From the NCBI GenBank assembly GCA_022793355.1, contig JAAWCR010000194.1:1-8681 (forward strand): 8,681 nucleotides of DNA, written 5' to 3'. Source of the stretch: Lawsonibacter sp. Lineage in GTDB: Bacteria > Bacillota > Clostridia > Oscillospirales > Oscillospiraceae. The position numbers were made by a program, and so were the translations under genes. Of this stretch, positions 1-6,150 are shown piece after piece (the stretch's first letter is position 1; each line of letters begins with the position of its first letter). The notes below the pieces were generated by a model. That model had not been told where the DNA came from. It worked only from the letters and a program-made list of their open reading frames with translations, and did no database searches.

Positions 1-93
1 GAACCTCAAAAAGCTGGCAAGGTGGAAAACCAGAAAACGCTTTGCTCCCTCCTCCTCTGCCACTTCCTACATTTTATCCCTCATTAACTTTGT
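1..93. other. Left-edge segment, no gene assigned
   Basis: This stretch is visibly more AT-rich than the rest of the window. All three + strand frames stay open from the left edge for at least 28 codons. One of them ends in TAA at 85-87, six bases before the first terminator hairpin, so it could be the tail of a + strand gene whose body lies outside the window. The implied C-terminus (ending LHFIPH) is not recognisable and codon quality is poor, so I do not call a CDS. The minus strand shows no start codon with a Shine-Dalgarno that leads into a gene. Confidence 0.3.
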
Positions 94-130
94 GGCCTGT
101 CTGGTAATGAAGACAGACAGGCCTCTTTTC
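94..130 (+). terminator. Intrinsic terminator, first of two in tandem
   Basis: A perfect 10-bp inverted repeat (GGCCTGTCTG at 94-103, CAGACAGGCC at 114-123) has a 10-nt loop and is followed directly by TCTTTTC. The T-rich tail lies on the + strand side only, so it should end a rightward transcript coming from beyond the left edge. GACAGGC occurs again at 131-137 and could pair with 95-101 instead, which would put the T-tract in a loop. Confidence 0.8.
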
Positions 131-140
131 GACAGGCTGA

Positions 141-172
141 CCCGCAGAGTTTCACTCTGCGGGTGTTTTTCT
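141..172 (+). terminator. Intrinsic terminator, second of two in tandem
   Basis: A perfect 10-bp stem (CCCGCAGAGT at 141-150, ACTCTGCGGG at 154-163) closes on a TTC loop and is followed by TGTTTTTCT. This is a strong + strand terminator ten bases after the first one's T-tract. Read on the minus strand there is no T-run after the stem, so it would be at best a weak terminator for leftward transcripts. Confidence 0.85.
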
Positions 173-178
173 GCGTTG

Positions 179-292
179 TTACCGGTCACTGATGAGCCAC
201 CCCTCTCCCTGAAAAATCAGGTCGTCCAGGTCAGAACCGCTGGAGGCAGGGGGATTGTTGGGGTGGGGCGGCAGGGTGTTTATATCGTTCAT
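179..292 (-). CDS. Possible small protein, 37 residues, unknown
   Basis: The ATG at 292 on the minus strand is preceded by GGAGGAG with a 4-nt spacer, one of the cleaner ribosome binding sites in the window. The frame runs 37 codons to TAA at 181-179. The predicted peptide begins MNDINTLPPH, is rich in Pro and Asn in its first half, and ends in an acidic-hydrophobic segment (DLDDLIFQGEGWLISDR). It has no signal peptide, membrane helix, cysteine or motif I recognise. It lies 135 bp downstream of rqcH in the same orientation and stops just before the terminator pair on the other strand. The open frame also extends upstream to an ATG at 409, but that start lacks a good binding site. It may be a real small protein, a remnant, or chance. 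The good Shine-Dalgarno is the only positive evidence. Confidence 0.35.
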   Translation of the reverse strand: MNDINTLPPHPNNPPASSGSDLDDLIFQGEGWLISDR

Positions 293-316
293 GGTGCTCC
301 TCCAACACGCAAATTG

Positions 317-366
317 TGATATACATATCAGTATATGCAGGAAGCCGGCTGATATGTGTGTTTTTT
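317..366. promoter_or_regulatory. AT-rich dyad, candidate operator or + strand hairpin
   Basis: Three TGATAT half-sites lie in alternating orientation: TGATAT at 317-322, ATATCA at 325-330 (a 14-bp dyad with a 2-bp centre), and TGATAT at 350-355. ACATATCAG (323-331) and CTGATATGT (349-357) also form a 9-bp inverted repeat with a 17-nt loop. It extends by wobble pairs and is followed by T6 at 361-366, so on the + strand it also resembles an AT-rich terminator. It sits 25-65 bp upstream of the 37-codon minus-strand ORF, where an operator or promoter would be expected. No convincing -35/-10 pair was found. Both readings are inference. Confidence 0.35.
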
Positions 367-385
367 GGGAGGAGTGAAATGGTAT

Positions 386-427
386 GAACGCCGCGGCCAG
401 GCGTTCCATAAGCGCCCGAAGGCGGGC
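386..427 (-). terminator. Weak hairpins just downstream of rqcH
   Basis: Immediately after the rqcH stop, read leftwards, come a 5-bp stem (414-418 with 423-427, 4-nt loop) and a perfect 7-bp GC-rich stem (GAACGCC at 386-392, GGCGTTC at 400-406, 7-nt loop). Neither is followed on the minus strand by more than three consecutive Ts. They may end or protect the mrnC-rqcH mRNA, but they do not make a classical intrinsic terminator. Confidence 0.3.
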
Positions 428-2197
428 TCATTTGACCCGCAGCCGTTTGGCAAGTTCTCCGTCCGGGGTCACCTGGGCTGTCTCATAGGTGGTATAAATG
501 ACCATGCCCGGCCGGGCGCCTCCAGGTTTCTTTACATAGCGCACAGGGGTATAGTCAACCGGGACCTTGCTGCTGTCCCGGGCCTGAGAGAACCAGGCGG
601 CCAGAACGGCGGCTTCGTTCAGGCTTTGGAGGTCGGGCTGGTCGCCCTCCGTCCACAGGATGACGTGGGAGCCGTGAATCTTCTGAGTGTGAAACCAGAT
701 ATCCCCCTTGCCCGCCAGCTTGCAGGTGAGTAGGTCGTTCTGGCTGTTGTTTTTGCCCACCGAAATGCGAAGGCCGGAGGTTGACCGGAACTCCATGGGC
801 TTCGAGACCGTCCGTTTTCCCCGGTCCCGGGCCTTGGCGGGACGGCGGAGGTAGCCGGTATCCGTCAGTTCCTGGCGAATTTCAGCCAGGTCCCGCTCCC
901 CCTCGGCCAGGGAGATGGTCTCCAGCACGCTGTTGAGGTAGTCCAGCTCCCGCCGGCCCTTCTCCAACTGGATGGTGAGCATCTCCTCCGCCTTTTTGGC
1001 TCGGTTGTAGTCCTTATAATATTTGGCGGCGTTCTGCTGGGGCGTGAGAAGGGGGTCCAGCCGAATTTCAATCTCCCTCCCCTCGGGGTCGTAGAAGTCC
1101 TGCACCCTCAGACGGGCCATGCCCTTCTCCATCTGATAAAAGTTGCTGGTGAGGATGTCACCCAGCCGGCGCAGACGGTCTCGGTCCCTGGTGGCGGCCA
1201 GCTCCTTCTCCTGGTTGGCGATTTTCCGGGCGGTGCGGTCCCGGGCGCTGGTGACCGATTTAATCAGGTCCTGCCCCTTCTGCTTTACCCGGTCCTGCCG
1301 CTCCCGCTGTTCAAAAAAGGTGTCCAGCATGGGGGAGAACGCGGGCCAGCGGTCAACCTGGGCGGCTGCCTCATACTGGCCCGCGTTCAGGAAGGTGAAG
1401 TCCCGGGGCCGGCCCTCCATGGATATCAGGACGGGGGCGTATTGTCCCGCTGTGACCGTCTCCCGCAGTTTCTCCAGCTGGTCCAGCAGCCTGCCCCGTC
1501 CCTCCGGGCCCAAGACATTGAGCCGTACGTCGGTGGAGCCGCCCGCCCGGTGGGCCAGCTCCCGGCAGACGAGGGGGGACAGCCCCCCGAAGGTGTCCAG
1601 CAGCCAGCGGTCGGCCTGGGCCTCCGCCGGGGCGGCGGCCAGCAGCTCCTCCAGAGCCGCGCGGTCCAGAATCAGGGGATTGGCCTTGTTCACCCCTGGA
1701 GGCAGGCGGTAAAACATCCCCGGCTGGAGGACGCGGGGGGCGGAGGTGAGGTCGGCGCCCACATGACGAATGCAGTCCAGAATGCGGCCCTCCCCGTCCA
1801 GGAGAATCAGGTTGGTCTTGTGGCTGATGGCCTCCAGAACCAATTTGCGCTCCACCCGGTCCCCCAGCTCGTTCAGCGCCTCGAAGCGGAGAAGGGCCAC
1901 CCGTTCCAGGGGGGCCTGTTCCAATGCCAGCAGCCGGGCCCCCGACAGGTGCTTGCGCAGCAGCATGCAGAACATGGGGGGCCGCTCCGGGTTTTCCAGG
2001 GGCAGGGTGGTGAGGTGGAGCCGGGGACGGGCCGGGTTGGCGGACAGCAGCAGCCGCACGTTGCCCGCGTTCTGGGTCCGCAAGGCCAGAATCACCTCGT
2101 CCCGGCCGGGCTGGTAGATCTTGTCCGCCCGGGCCCCGGCCAGAGCTGTATTCAGTTCGTGAATGACGCCGGACAGGCACAGCGCGTCTAAAGGCAT
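428..2197 (-). CDS. rqcH: Ribosome quality control protein RqcH (NFACT family)
   Basis: This 589-residue protein has the full NFACT layout and the family's usual length. RqcH binds 50S subunits obstructed by peptidyl-tRNA and recruits alanyl-tRNA to add C-terminal alanine tails that mark the nascent chain for degradation. Older annotations call it fibronectin-binding protein. The NFACT-N domain opens with DKIYQPGRDEVILALR (25-40). The region aligning with the Asp-Arg motif is APLERV (95-100), here Glu98-Arg99, followed by ISHKTNLILLD (124-134). A long charged coiled-coil middle spans about 292-445. The C-terminal NFACT-R domain (about 469-575) carries GDIWFHTQKIHGSHVIL (498-514). The ATG start has GGAGGA 8 nt upstream, inside the last codons of mrnC; the two genes are separated by 3 bp, so translation is probably coupled. 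The cytoplasmic location is known from the family. Function is assigned by family resemblance. Confidence 0.95.
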   Translation of the reverse strand: MPLDALCLSGVIHELNTALAGARADKIYQPGRDEVILALRTQNAGNVRLLLSANPARPRLHLTTLPLENPERPPMFCMLLRKHLSGARLLALEQAPLERVALLRFEALNELGDRVERKLVLEAISHKTNLILLDGEGRILDCIRHVGADLTSAPRVLQPGMFYRLPPGVNKANPLILDRAALEELLAAAPAEAQADRWLLDTFGGLSPLVCRELAHRAGGSTDVRLNVLGPEGRGRLLDQLEKLRETVTAGQYAPVLISMEGRPRDFTFLNAGQYEAAAQVDRWPAFSPMLDTFFEQRERQDRVKQKGQDLIKSVTSARDRTARKIANQEKELAATRDRDRLRRLGDILTSNFYQMEKGMARLRVQDFYDPEGREIEIRLDPLLTPQQNAAKYYKDYNRAKKAEEMLTIQLEKGRRELDYLNSVLETISLAEGERDLAEIRQELTDTGYLRRPAKARDRGKRTVSKPMEFRSTSGLRISVGKNNSQNDLLTCKLAGKGDIWFHTQKIHGSHVILWTEGDQPDLQSLNEAAVLAAWFSQARDSSKVPVDYTPVRYVKKPGGARPGMVIYTTYETAQVTPDGELAKRLRVK

Positions 2198-2200
2198 AGT

Positions 2201-2602
2201 TTATTCCTCCATCATTGCGGAAAACAATTCATTCAGCCGCTCCGTTTTCCCCTGGAGGTACAGCCAGCCAAAGAGGGCTTCCAGGCCGGTGGCGGTCTGG
2301 TATTGGGCCCGGCTGGCCGCCTTGGGGATGGAGTGGGGGGCGGTGTTGCGCCCCCGACGGAATACGTCGCTCTCCGCCTCTGAGAGGAGGGGCTGAACGC
2401 GCTCGAACCGCTCCGCCTGGGCGGGGGCGGCCACGTATTTCACAGTGGCCCGGTGCAGGTCCCTGGCCTTGGCCTTACCGTGGAGTATCAGCCAGGAGCG
2501 GACCATCACCTCATAAACCCCGTCCCCCAGGTGGGCCAGCCCCAGGGTGGACAGGGACAGCAGGGCGTCCCGGTCTATCGCTAAATGGAAGTAGTCGGTC
2601 AT
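2201..2602 (-). CDS. mrnC: Mini-ribonuclease III
   Basis: This 133-residue protein matches Mini-RNase III, an RNase III catalytic domain without the double-stranded RNA-binding domain. The family works as a dimer and matures both ends of 23S rRNA in Firmicutes. The RNase III signature is LAHLGDGVYEVMVR (22-35), with Asp27 and Glu31 as the expected metal-binding catalytic residues. Further conserved blocks are SDVFRRGRN (78-86) and YQTATGLEALFGWLYL (101-116), with Glu108 as the second acidic catalytic position. Length is normal for the family. The ATG at 2602 has a GGGAG about 9 nt upstream. It is the first gene of a leftward pair with rqcH, transcribed from the promoter at 2633-2661. In many Firmicutes this gene lies near cysS and rlmB; here its neighbours are rqcH and, divergently, comEC. 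Confidence 0.93.
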   Translation of the reverse strand: MTDYFHLAIDRDALLSLSTLGLAHLGDGVYEVMVRSWLILHGKAKARDLHRATVKYVAAPAQAERFERVQPLLSEAESDVFRRGRNTAPHSIPKAASRAQYQTATGLEALFGWLYLQGKTERLNELFSAMMEE

Positions 2603-2632
2603 AACGGAGAGCTCCCTTCGGAAATTGGAATG

Positions 2633-2661
2633 ATTCTACCACATTTTTTGGGGGATAGCAA
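2633..2661 (-). promoter_or_regulatory. Promoter for mrnC-rqcH
   Basis: Reading leftwards, TTGCTA (2661-2656) and TAGAAT (2638-2633) are separated by exactly 17 bp, a good sigma-A match (4/6 and 5/6). The expected start near 2626 gives a leader of about 24 nt and places the mrnC Shine-Dalgarno sensibly. The -35 box lies at the end of the inverted-repeat arm described for 2633-2711. Confidence 0.6.
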
Positions 2662-2682
2662 GTAGGGGCCGCCGTCCCCTAC

Positions 2683-2711
2683 TTGCATTTTTCCCCAAAA
2701 CATGGTACGCT
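2683..2711 (+). promoter_or_regulatory. Probable promoter for comEC-holA
   Basis: TTGCAT (2683-2688) and TACGCT (2706-2711) are spaced by 17 bp, and the -10 is preceded by TGG, an extended -10 motif. Both hexamers match the consensus only 3/6, so this is a weaker promoter than the divergent one. A start near 2718 would give a leader of about 24 nt containing the GGAGGAGGGG ribosome binding site (2726-2735) of comEC. Confidence 0.45.
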
Positions 2712-2741
2712 GAGACGGAAAAAGGGGAGGAGGGGAGCGGT

Positions 2742-5045
2742 ATGCGGATATTAGCCACCTTTGCCTTCTCCTTTGCCGCCGCCGTCTTTCTCACCATCTA
2801 CGGCGGGCTGGACGCCTTTCTGCTCCCCCTGGGCGGGGCGCTGGTTTTGGCGGCGGTTATTGTGAGGCTTGCCGTCAGGGGGCGGAGCCGGGGAAGGACC
2901 CGGGCCCTGTTGATGTTGACCGGTCTGGCGGCGGGGTTTCTGTGGACGGCCCTCTATCTGGCGGCCTTTTTCCAGCCCGCCAGGGAGCTGGACGGCCGCA
3001 CCGTCCGCATGGCCGCCACTGTGGCCGACTGGCCGCAGACGGGGACCTACGGCGGGTATGTGGTGGTGGTCCGGGCGGACACGGAGCGCCGGGTGAAGGT
3101 CTCTGCCATCCTCTATATAGATGAACAGGGGGCGGACCTGCGCCCCGGAGACCGGATTGAAACCATCGTCCACTGCACCCTGGGGGACCGGACCTTTTCC
3201 GGGGAAAGGATCAGCTACTACACCGCCAAGGGAATCTTTCTCCGGGGCCAGGCCTACGGCCGGCTGGAGCGGGAGCGGCCGGAGCGGGTGCCGCCCCAAT
3301 ATTGGGCGGCGTGGGCCTCCAGGGCGCTGAAGGAGGGCATCGACGCCGCTTTTCCGGAGGATGTATCCGGCTTTGTCCGGGCGCTGGTAACGGGCAACCG
3401 GGACAATCTCACTGACGAATTTACGACCTCCCTGGAGCGGGCGGGGCTGAGCCATACAGTGGCGGTATCCGGCATGCACCTGGCCTTCCTGGCCAGCCTG
3501 CTCACCGCCCTGCTGGGCCGGGGAAAGCGGACCACCGCTGTTTTTACCATCCTGTGGGTGGGGCTGTTCTGCGGCATCGCGGGCAACACCCCCTCGGTGC
3601 TCCGGGCGGCGGTGATGATTTTGATGCTTCAGCTTGCGCCCCTGCTGGACCGGGAGCGGGACGGTCCCACCGCACTGGCTCTGGCGCTGCTGCTTCTGCT
3701 GGGGGCCAACCCCTTTTCCGCCGCACACATCGGCTTACAGCTGTCCTTTGCGGCGGTGGCGGGCATCCTGCTGGTGTCTGACCGGATTCAGGACTGGCTG
3801 CTGGTGCGGTTCCACATGGAGAAGCGGCCGAAAAACCTGGGGGAGCGGCTGGCCCGGACGGCGCCCTGTTTTGTAATCTCCACGGTTTCCGCCACCCTGG
3901 GCGCCTCGGTGCTGACGGTCCCTCTGGTGGCGCTGCACTTTCGCATCGTCTCCCTGATTGCGCCCCTATCCAATTTGCTCACACTCTGGGCCATCGGGTT
4001 TTTATTCCTGGGCGGGCTGGGAGCGGGGACGTTGGCTGTTGCGCTCCCCGGTCCGGCAGCTGTGCTGGCCGTTCCCTTTACCTGGCTGGCCCGGTATCTG
4101 CAATGGGTGGTGGAGCTGGTATCCAGGCCGGCCCTGGCCGCGTTGTCCATGCAGTCGGTCTGCTACTGCGCCTGGCTGGTGCTGGTCTACGGGCTTTTGC
4201 TGGCGTCGGTGCGGACCAGGGGGAAAAGGAGTCTGTGGCCACCGCTGCTGTCGGGGGCGGTATGCCTGGCTCTGGCGGTGGGGCTGACCCGGGCCGCCTT
4301 CAACCTGGGAGACCTGGGGGTGGCGGTGCTGGATGTGGGCCAGGGCCAGTGCGTTTTGGTCCGGACGGGGCGCTTTTTCACCCTGGTGGACTGCGGTGGG
4401 GACAGCCAGGACGACCCCGGCGACAAGGTCGCCGACTATGTGCAGTCTCTGGGCCGGAGCTCCATTGATTTACTGGTGGTGTCCCATTACCACGCCGACC
4501 ACGCCAACGGTATTCCGCAGCTGCTGCGGCGGCTGGAGGTGGGGAAGCTGGCCCTGCCCGACGTGGAGGAGGACGACCCCCTCCGGGAAGCGATTCTGAC
4601 CTGCGCCGGGGAGCGGGGCGTGGAGGTGGTTTTTATCCGGGAGGATACCTGCATCGACCTGTCGGAGGAGGACAAACTCACCATTTTTGCCCCCATGGCA
4701 CAAGCCGGAACGGCTAACGAGCTGGGTTTGACAGTGCTGGCGTCGGCAGGGGAGGCGGGCGCGCTGATCACCGGGGACATGGAACGGGAGGGAGAACTGT
4801 GCCTGGCGGGGAAGAAGGAGCTGCCCGCCGTGGGGCTGCTGGTGGTTGGACATCACGGCTCGGATACCTCCACCACCCAGGAACTGCTGGACCGGGTGAA
4901 ACCCAGGCTGGCCCTGATCTCCGTGGGGCAAAATAACAAATACGGACACCCGGCCCAGTCCACGCTGGAGCGGCTGGACCGGGCCGGAGCTGATATCTAC
5001 CGCACCGACCTGTATGGAACAATTGAGGTGCAGATGAAAAAATAG
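2742..5045 (+). CDS. comEC: ComEC/Rec2 DNA uptake channel with MBL nuclease domain
   Basis: This 767-residue polytopic membrane protein has the complete ComEC domain order. ComEC forms the channel that carries one DNA strand across the cytoplasmic membrane during transformation; its C-terminal metallo-beta-lactamase domain is thought to degrade the other strand. N-terminal membrane segments (about 5-80) lead into a DUF4131-type extracytoplasmic OB-like region (about 85-175). The competence domain (about 205-490) carries HTVAVSGMHLAFL (238-250) and SLIAPLSNLL (404-413). A last helix at about 500-516 precedes the MBL domain (about 523-765). That domain has DVGQGQ (531-536), the metal motif SHYHADHANG (581-590), TGDM (677-680), GHHGSDTST (703-711) and NKYGHP (732-737), so the metal ligands look intact. 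ATG at 2742 has a strong Shine-Dalgarno 6 nt upstream. holA follows after 12 bp. No comEA is adjacent. Confidence 0.95.
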   Translation: MRILATFAFSFAAAVFLTIYGGLDAFLLPLGGALVLAAVIVRLAVRGRSRGRTRALLMLTGLAAGFLWTALYLAAFFQPARELDGRTVRMAATVADWPQTGTYGGYVVVVRADTERRVKVSAILYIDEQGADLRPGDRIETIVHCTLGDRTFSGERISYYTAKGIFLRGQAYGRLERERPERVPPQYWAAWASRALKEGIDAAFPEDVSGFVRALVTGNRDNLTDEFTTSLERAGLSHTVAVSGMHLAFLASLLTALLGRGKRTTAVFTILWVGLFCGIAGNTPSVLRAAVMILMLQLAPLLDRERDGPTALALALLLLLGANPFSAAHIGLQLSFAAVAGILLVSDRIQDWLLVRFHMEKRPKNLGERLARTAPCFVISTVSATLGASVLTVPLVALHFRIVSLIAPLSNLLTLWAIGFLFLGGLGAGTLAVALPGPAAVLAVPFTWLARYLQWVVELVSRPALAALSMQSVCYCAWLVLVYGLLLASVRTRGKRSLWPPLLSGAVCLALAVGLTRAAFNLGDLGVAVLDVGQGQCVLVRTGRFFTLVDCGGDSQDDPGDKVADYVQSLGRSSIDLLVVSHYHADHANGIPQLLRRLEVGKLALPDVEEDDPLREAILTCAGERGVEVVFIREDTCIDLSEEDKLTIFAPMAQAGTANELGLTVLASAGEAGALITGDMEREGELCLAGKKELPAVGLLVVGHHGSDTSTTQELLDRVKPRLALISVGQNNKYGHPAQSTLERLDRAGADIYRTDLYGTIEVQMKK

Positions 5046-5057
5046 GGAGGGGCCGCC

Positions 5058-6092
5058 ATGCCGCCAAAAAATAAACCGGATACGTCCGGGTTTGACAAGC
5101 TGAAAAAGGACCTGTCCGCCGGCAGGCCGGGGCAGCTTTATGTGTTCCACGGGGAGGAGGCCTACCTTCGGGACTACTACCTGGGCCGCCTGCGGGAGGC
5201 GGTTCTCACTGGCGGGCTGGGAGAGTTCAACCGCCACGACCTGGGGGCGAAGGACATGTCTCCCCACGCGCTGGAGGAGGCGGTGGACTGCCTGCCCATG
5301 ATGGCGGATCGCACGCTGGTGCTGGTTACCGATTTTGACTTGTTCAAGGCCGGGGAGAAGGACCGGGAGGGGTATATCCGCATCCTCTCCAATCTGCCGG
5401 ATTACTGCTGCCTGGTGTTTCTCTACGACCTGATTGAGTACAAGCCCGACGCCCGCACCAAGCTGGCCGGGACGATTAAGGTCCACGGCACGGCGGTGAA
5501 CTTTGCCCGCCAGGGCCAGCGGGAGCTGGAGGACTGGGTGCGCCGCCACTTTAAGGCCCAGGGCAAGGACATTGATTCCCGGTTGTGCGGGGAGCTGATT
5601 TTCCTGTGCGGCGACCTGATGCACGGTTTGCAGCAGGAGATTGGCAAGATTGCCGCCTACGCCAAGGGGCCCGCCGTCACCTGGGCGGACATTGAGGCGG
5701 TAGCCACCCCGCAGCTCAGAGCGGTGGTTTTCCGTATCGCCGACGCCATTGGGGAGAAGAAATATGACGAGGCCGTCTCGGTGCTGGGGAAGCTGTATCA
5801 GATGCAGAAGAGCCCCTACGAGATACTGGGCGCCCTGGGCAGTCAGCTGCGGCAGCTGTACTCCGCCCGTCTGGCCCTAGACGCTCGGAAAAGCGCCGCC
5901 TATGTGGCCCAGCTGTGGGGGATGCGCTACCCTGCGGACCGCCTGATGGCCAGCGCCCGCCGTTTCTCCCTGCCCTGGTGCCGCCGGGCGGTGATTCGTT
6001 GCGTTCAGACCGACCTGGCTATGAAGTCCACCGGCCAGGACCCCAAAGAGCTGCTGACCACGCTGCTGCTGGAGCTGACGAACGGGACGTAA
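5058..6092 (+). CDS. holA: DNA polymerase III delta subunit
   Basis: This 344-residue protein fits HolA, the delta subunit of the clamp loader. It opens the sliding clamp ring and loads it on primed DNA together with delta prime and tau/gamma. The N-terminal AAA+-like domain starts at LYVFHGEEAYLRDYYLGRL (27-45). As usual for delta, it has no working Walker A motif. The middle section has IEYKPDARTKL (126-136), and the C-terminal collar domain includes VVFRIADAIGEKKYDEA (223-239), a PYEILGALGSQLRQLYSARL stretch (253-272), and DLAMKSTGQDPKELL (319-333). Length is normal. GGGAGG at 5045-5050, overlapping the last base of the comEC stop, serves the ATG at 5058, so the two genes are one transcription unit. 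A comEC-holA order is common in Firmicutes; there rpsT often follows, whereas here rnmV does. Confidence 0.93.
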   Translation: MPPKNKPDTSGFDKLKKDLSAGRPGQLYVFHGEEAYLRDYYLGRLREAVLTGGLGEFNRHDLGAKDMSPHALEEAVDCLPMMADRTLVLVTDFDLFKAGEKDREGYIRILSNLPDYCCLVFLYDLIEYKPDARTKLAGTIKVHGTAVNFARQGQRELEDWVRRHFKAQGKDIDSRLCGELIFLCGDLMHGLQQEIGKIAAYAKGPAVTWADIEAVATPQLRAVVFRIADAIGEKKYDEAVSVLGKLYQMQKSPYEILGALGSQLRQLYSARLALDARKSAAYVAQLWGMRYPADRLMASARRFSLPWCRRAVIRCVQTDLAMKSTGQDPKELLTTLLLELTNGT

Positions 6093-6094
6093 AA

Positions 6095-6126
6095 CGCCGT
6101 TCCCATTTCGGGAAGGCGGCTTTTTT
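6095..6126 (+). terminator. Terminator-like hairpin between holA and rnmV
   Basis: CGCC-G-TTCCC (6095-6104) pairs with GGGAAGGCG (6110-6118) through a 5-nt loop, giving 9 bp with one bulged G. It is followed by GC and T6 (6121-6126). It begins three bases after the holA stop and ends six bases before the rnmV Shine-Dalgarno. It may end most comEC-holA transcripts or act as a partial terminator that lowers rnmV expression. Confidence 0.65.
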
Positions 6127-6132
6127 GAAAAC

Positions 6133-6150
6133 GAGAGGGGAATTTCATTG
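6133..6150 (+). promoter_or_regulatory. Ribosome binding site fixing a TTG start for rnmV
   Basis: GAGAGGGG (6133-6140) lies 7 nt before TTG at 6148. The protein encoded from this TTG begins exactly where the Toprim fold should (LHIREAIVVEG), and no ATG or GTG in frame lies between here and that motif. TTG is therefore the likely start. Confidence 0.75.

Larger units (their letters stand above)
2633..2711. repeat. Long imperfect palindrome between divergent genes
   Basis: A perfect 11-bp inverted repeat (GCAAGTAGGGG at 2658-2668, CCCCTACTTGC at 2676-2686) is centred on 2672. Flanking symmetry continues in weaker form: T-run plus G-run at 2644-2654 against CCCCAAAA at 2693-2700, and CCA at 2639-2641 against TGG at 2703-2705. 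Comparing the two 30-bp arms by eye gives 21 identities. The -10 boxes also fall at mirror positions (centres 36.5 bp either side of 2672). As RNA on the + strand, the inner stem is followed by ATTTTT and would resemble a terminator, but no + strand gene ends here. Confidence 0.75.

Noticed and set aside
92..319. 75-codon + strand open frame spanning the left intergenic region
   Set aside because: It runs straight through both strong terminators, starts with GTG without a Shine-Dalgarno, and gives a peptide of no recognisable character.
367..488. GGGAGGAG followed by ATG GTA TGA and an overlapping ATG opening a 34-codon + strand frame
   Set aside because: The start-stop overlap and Shine-Dalgarno are eye-catching, but the longer frame is an Arg/Ser-rich shadow of rqcH and nothing supports transcription from that strand.
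356..733. 125-codon + strand open frame over the rqcH 3' end
   Set aside because: It lies antisense to the conserved NFACT-R domain. Long open antisense frames are expected in such GC-rich DNA.
1371..2180. 269-codon minus-strand frame and 249-codon + strand frame within rqcH
   Set aside because: Both overlap the recognisable RqcH N-terminal domain and have low-complexity Gly/Pro/Arg or Gln-rich composition typical of GC-rich shadow frames.
2658..2692. Hairpin plus ATTTTT read as a + strand intrinsic terminator
   Set aside because: No + strand gene lies upstream for it to terminate, and both arms coincide with -35 boxes, so a DNA-level promoter or operator role fits better. An antisense terminator role is not excluded.
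4470..5624. 384-codon minus-strand frame across the comEC/holA junction
   Set aside because: It is antisense to two clearly recognised genes and to their conserved motifs, with no ribosome binding site or known domain.
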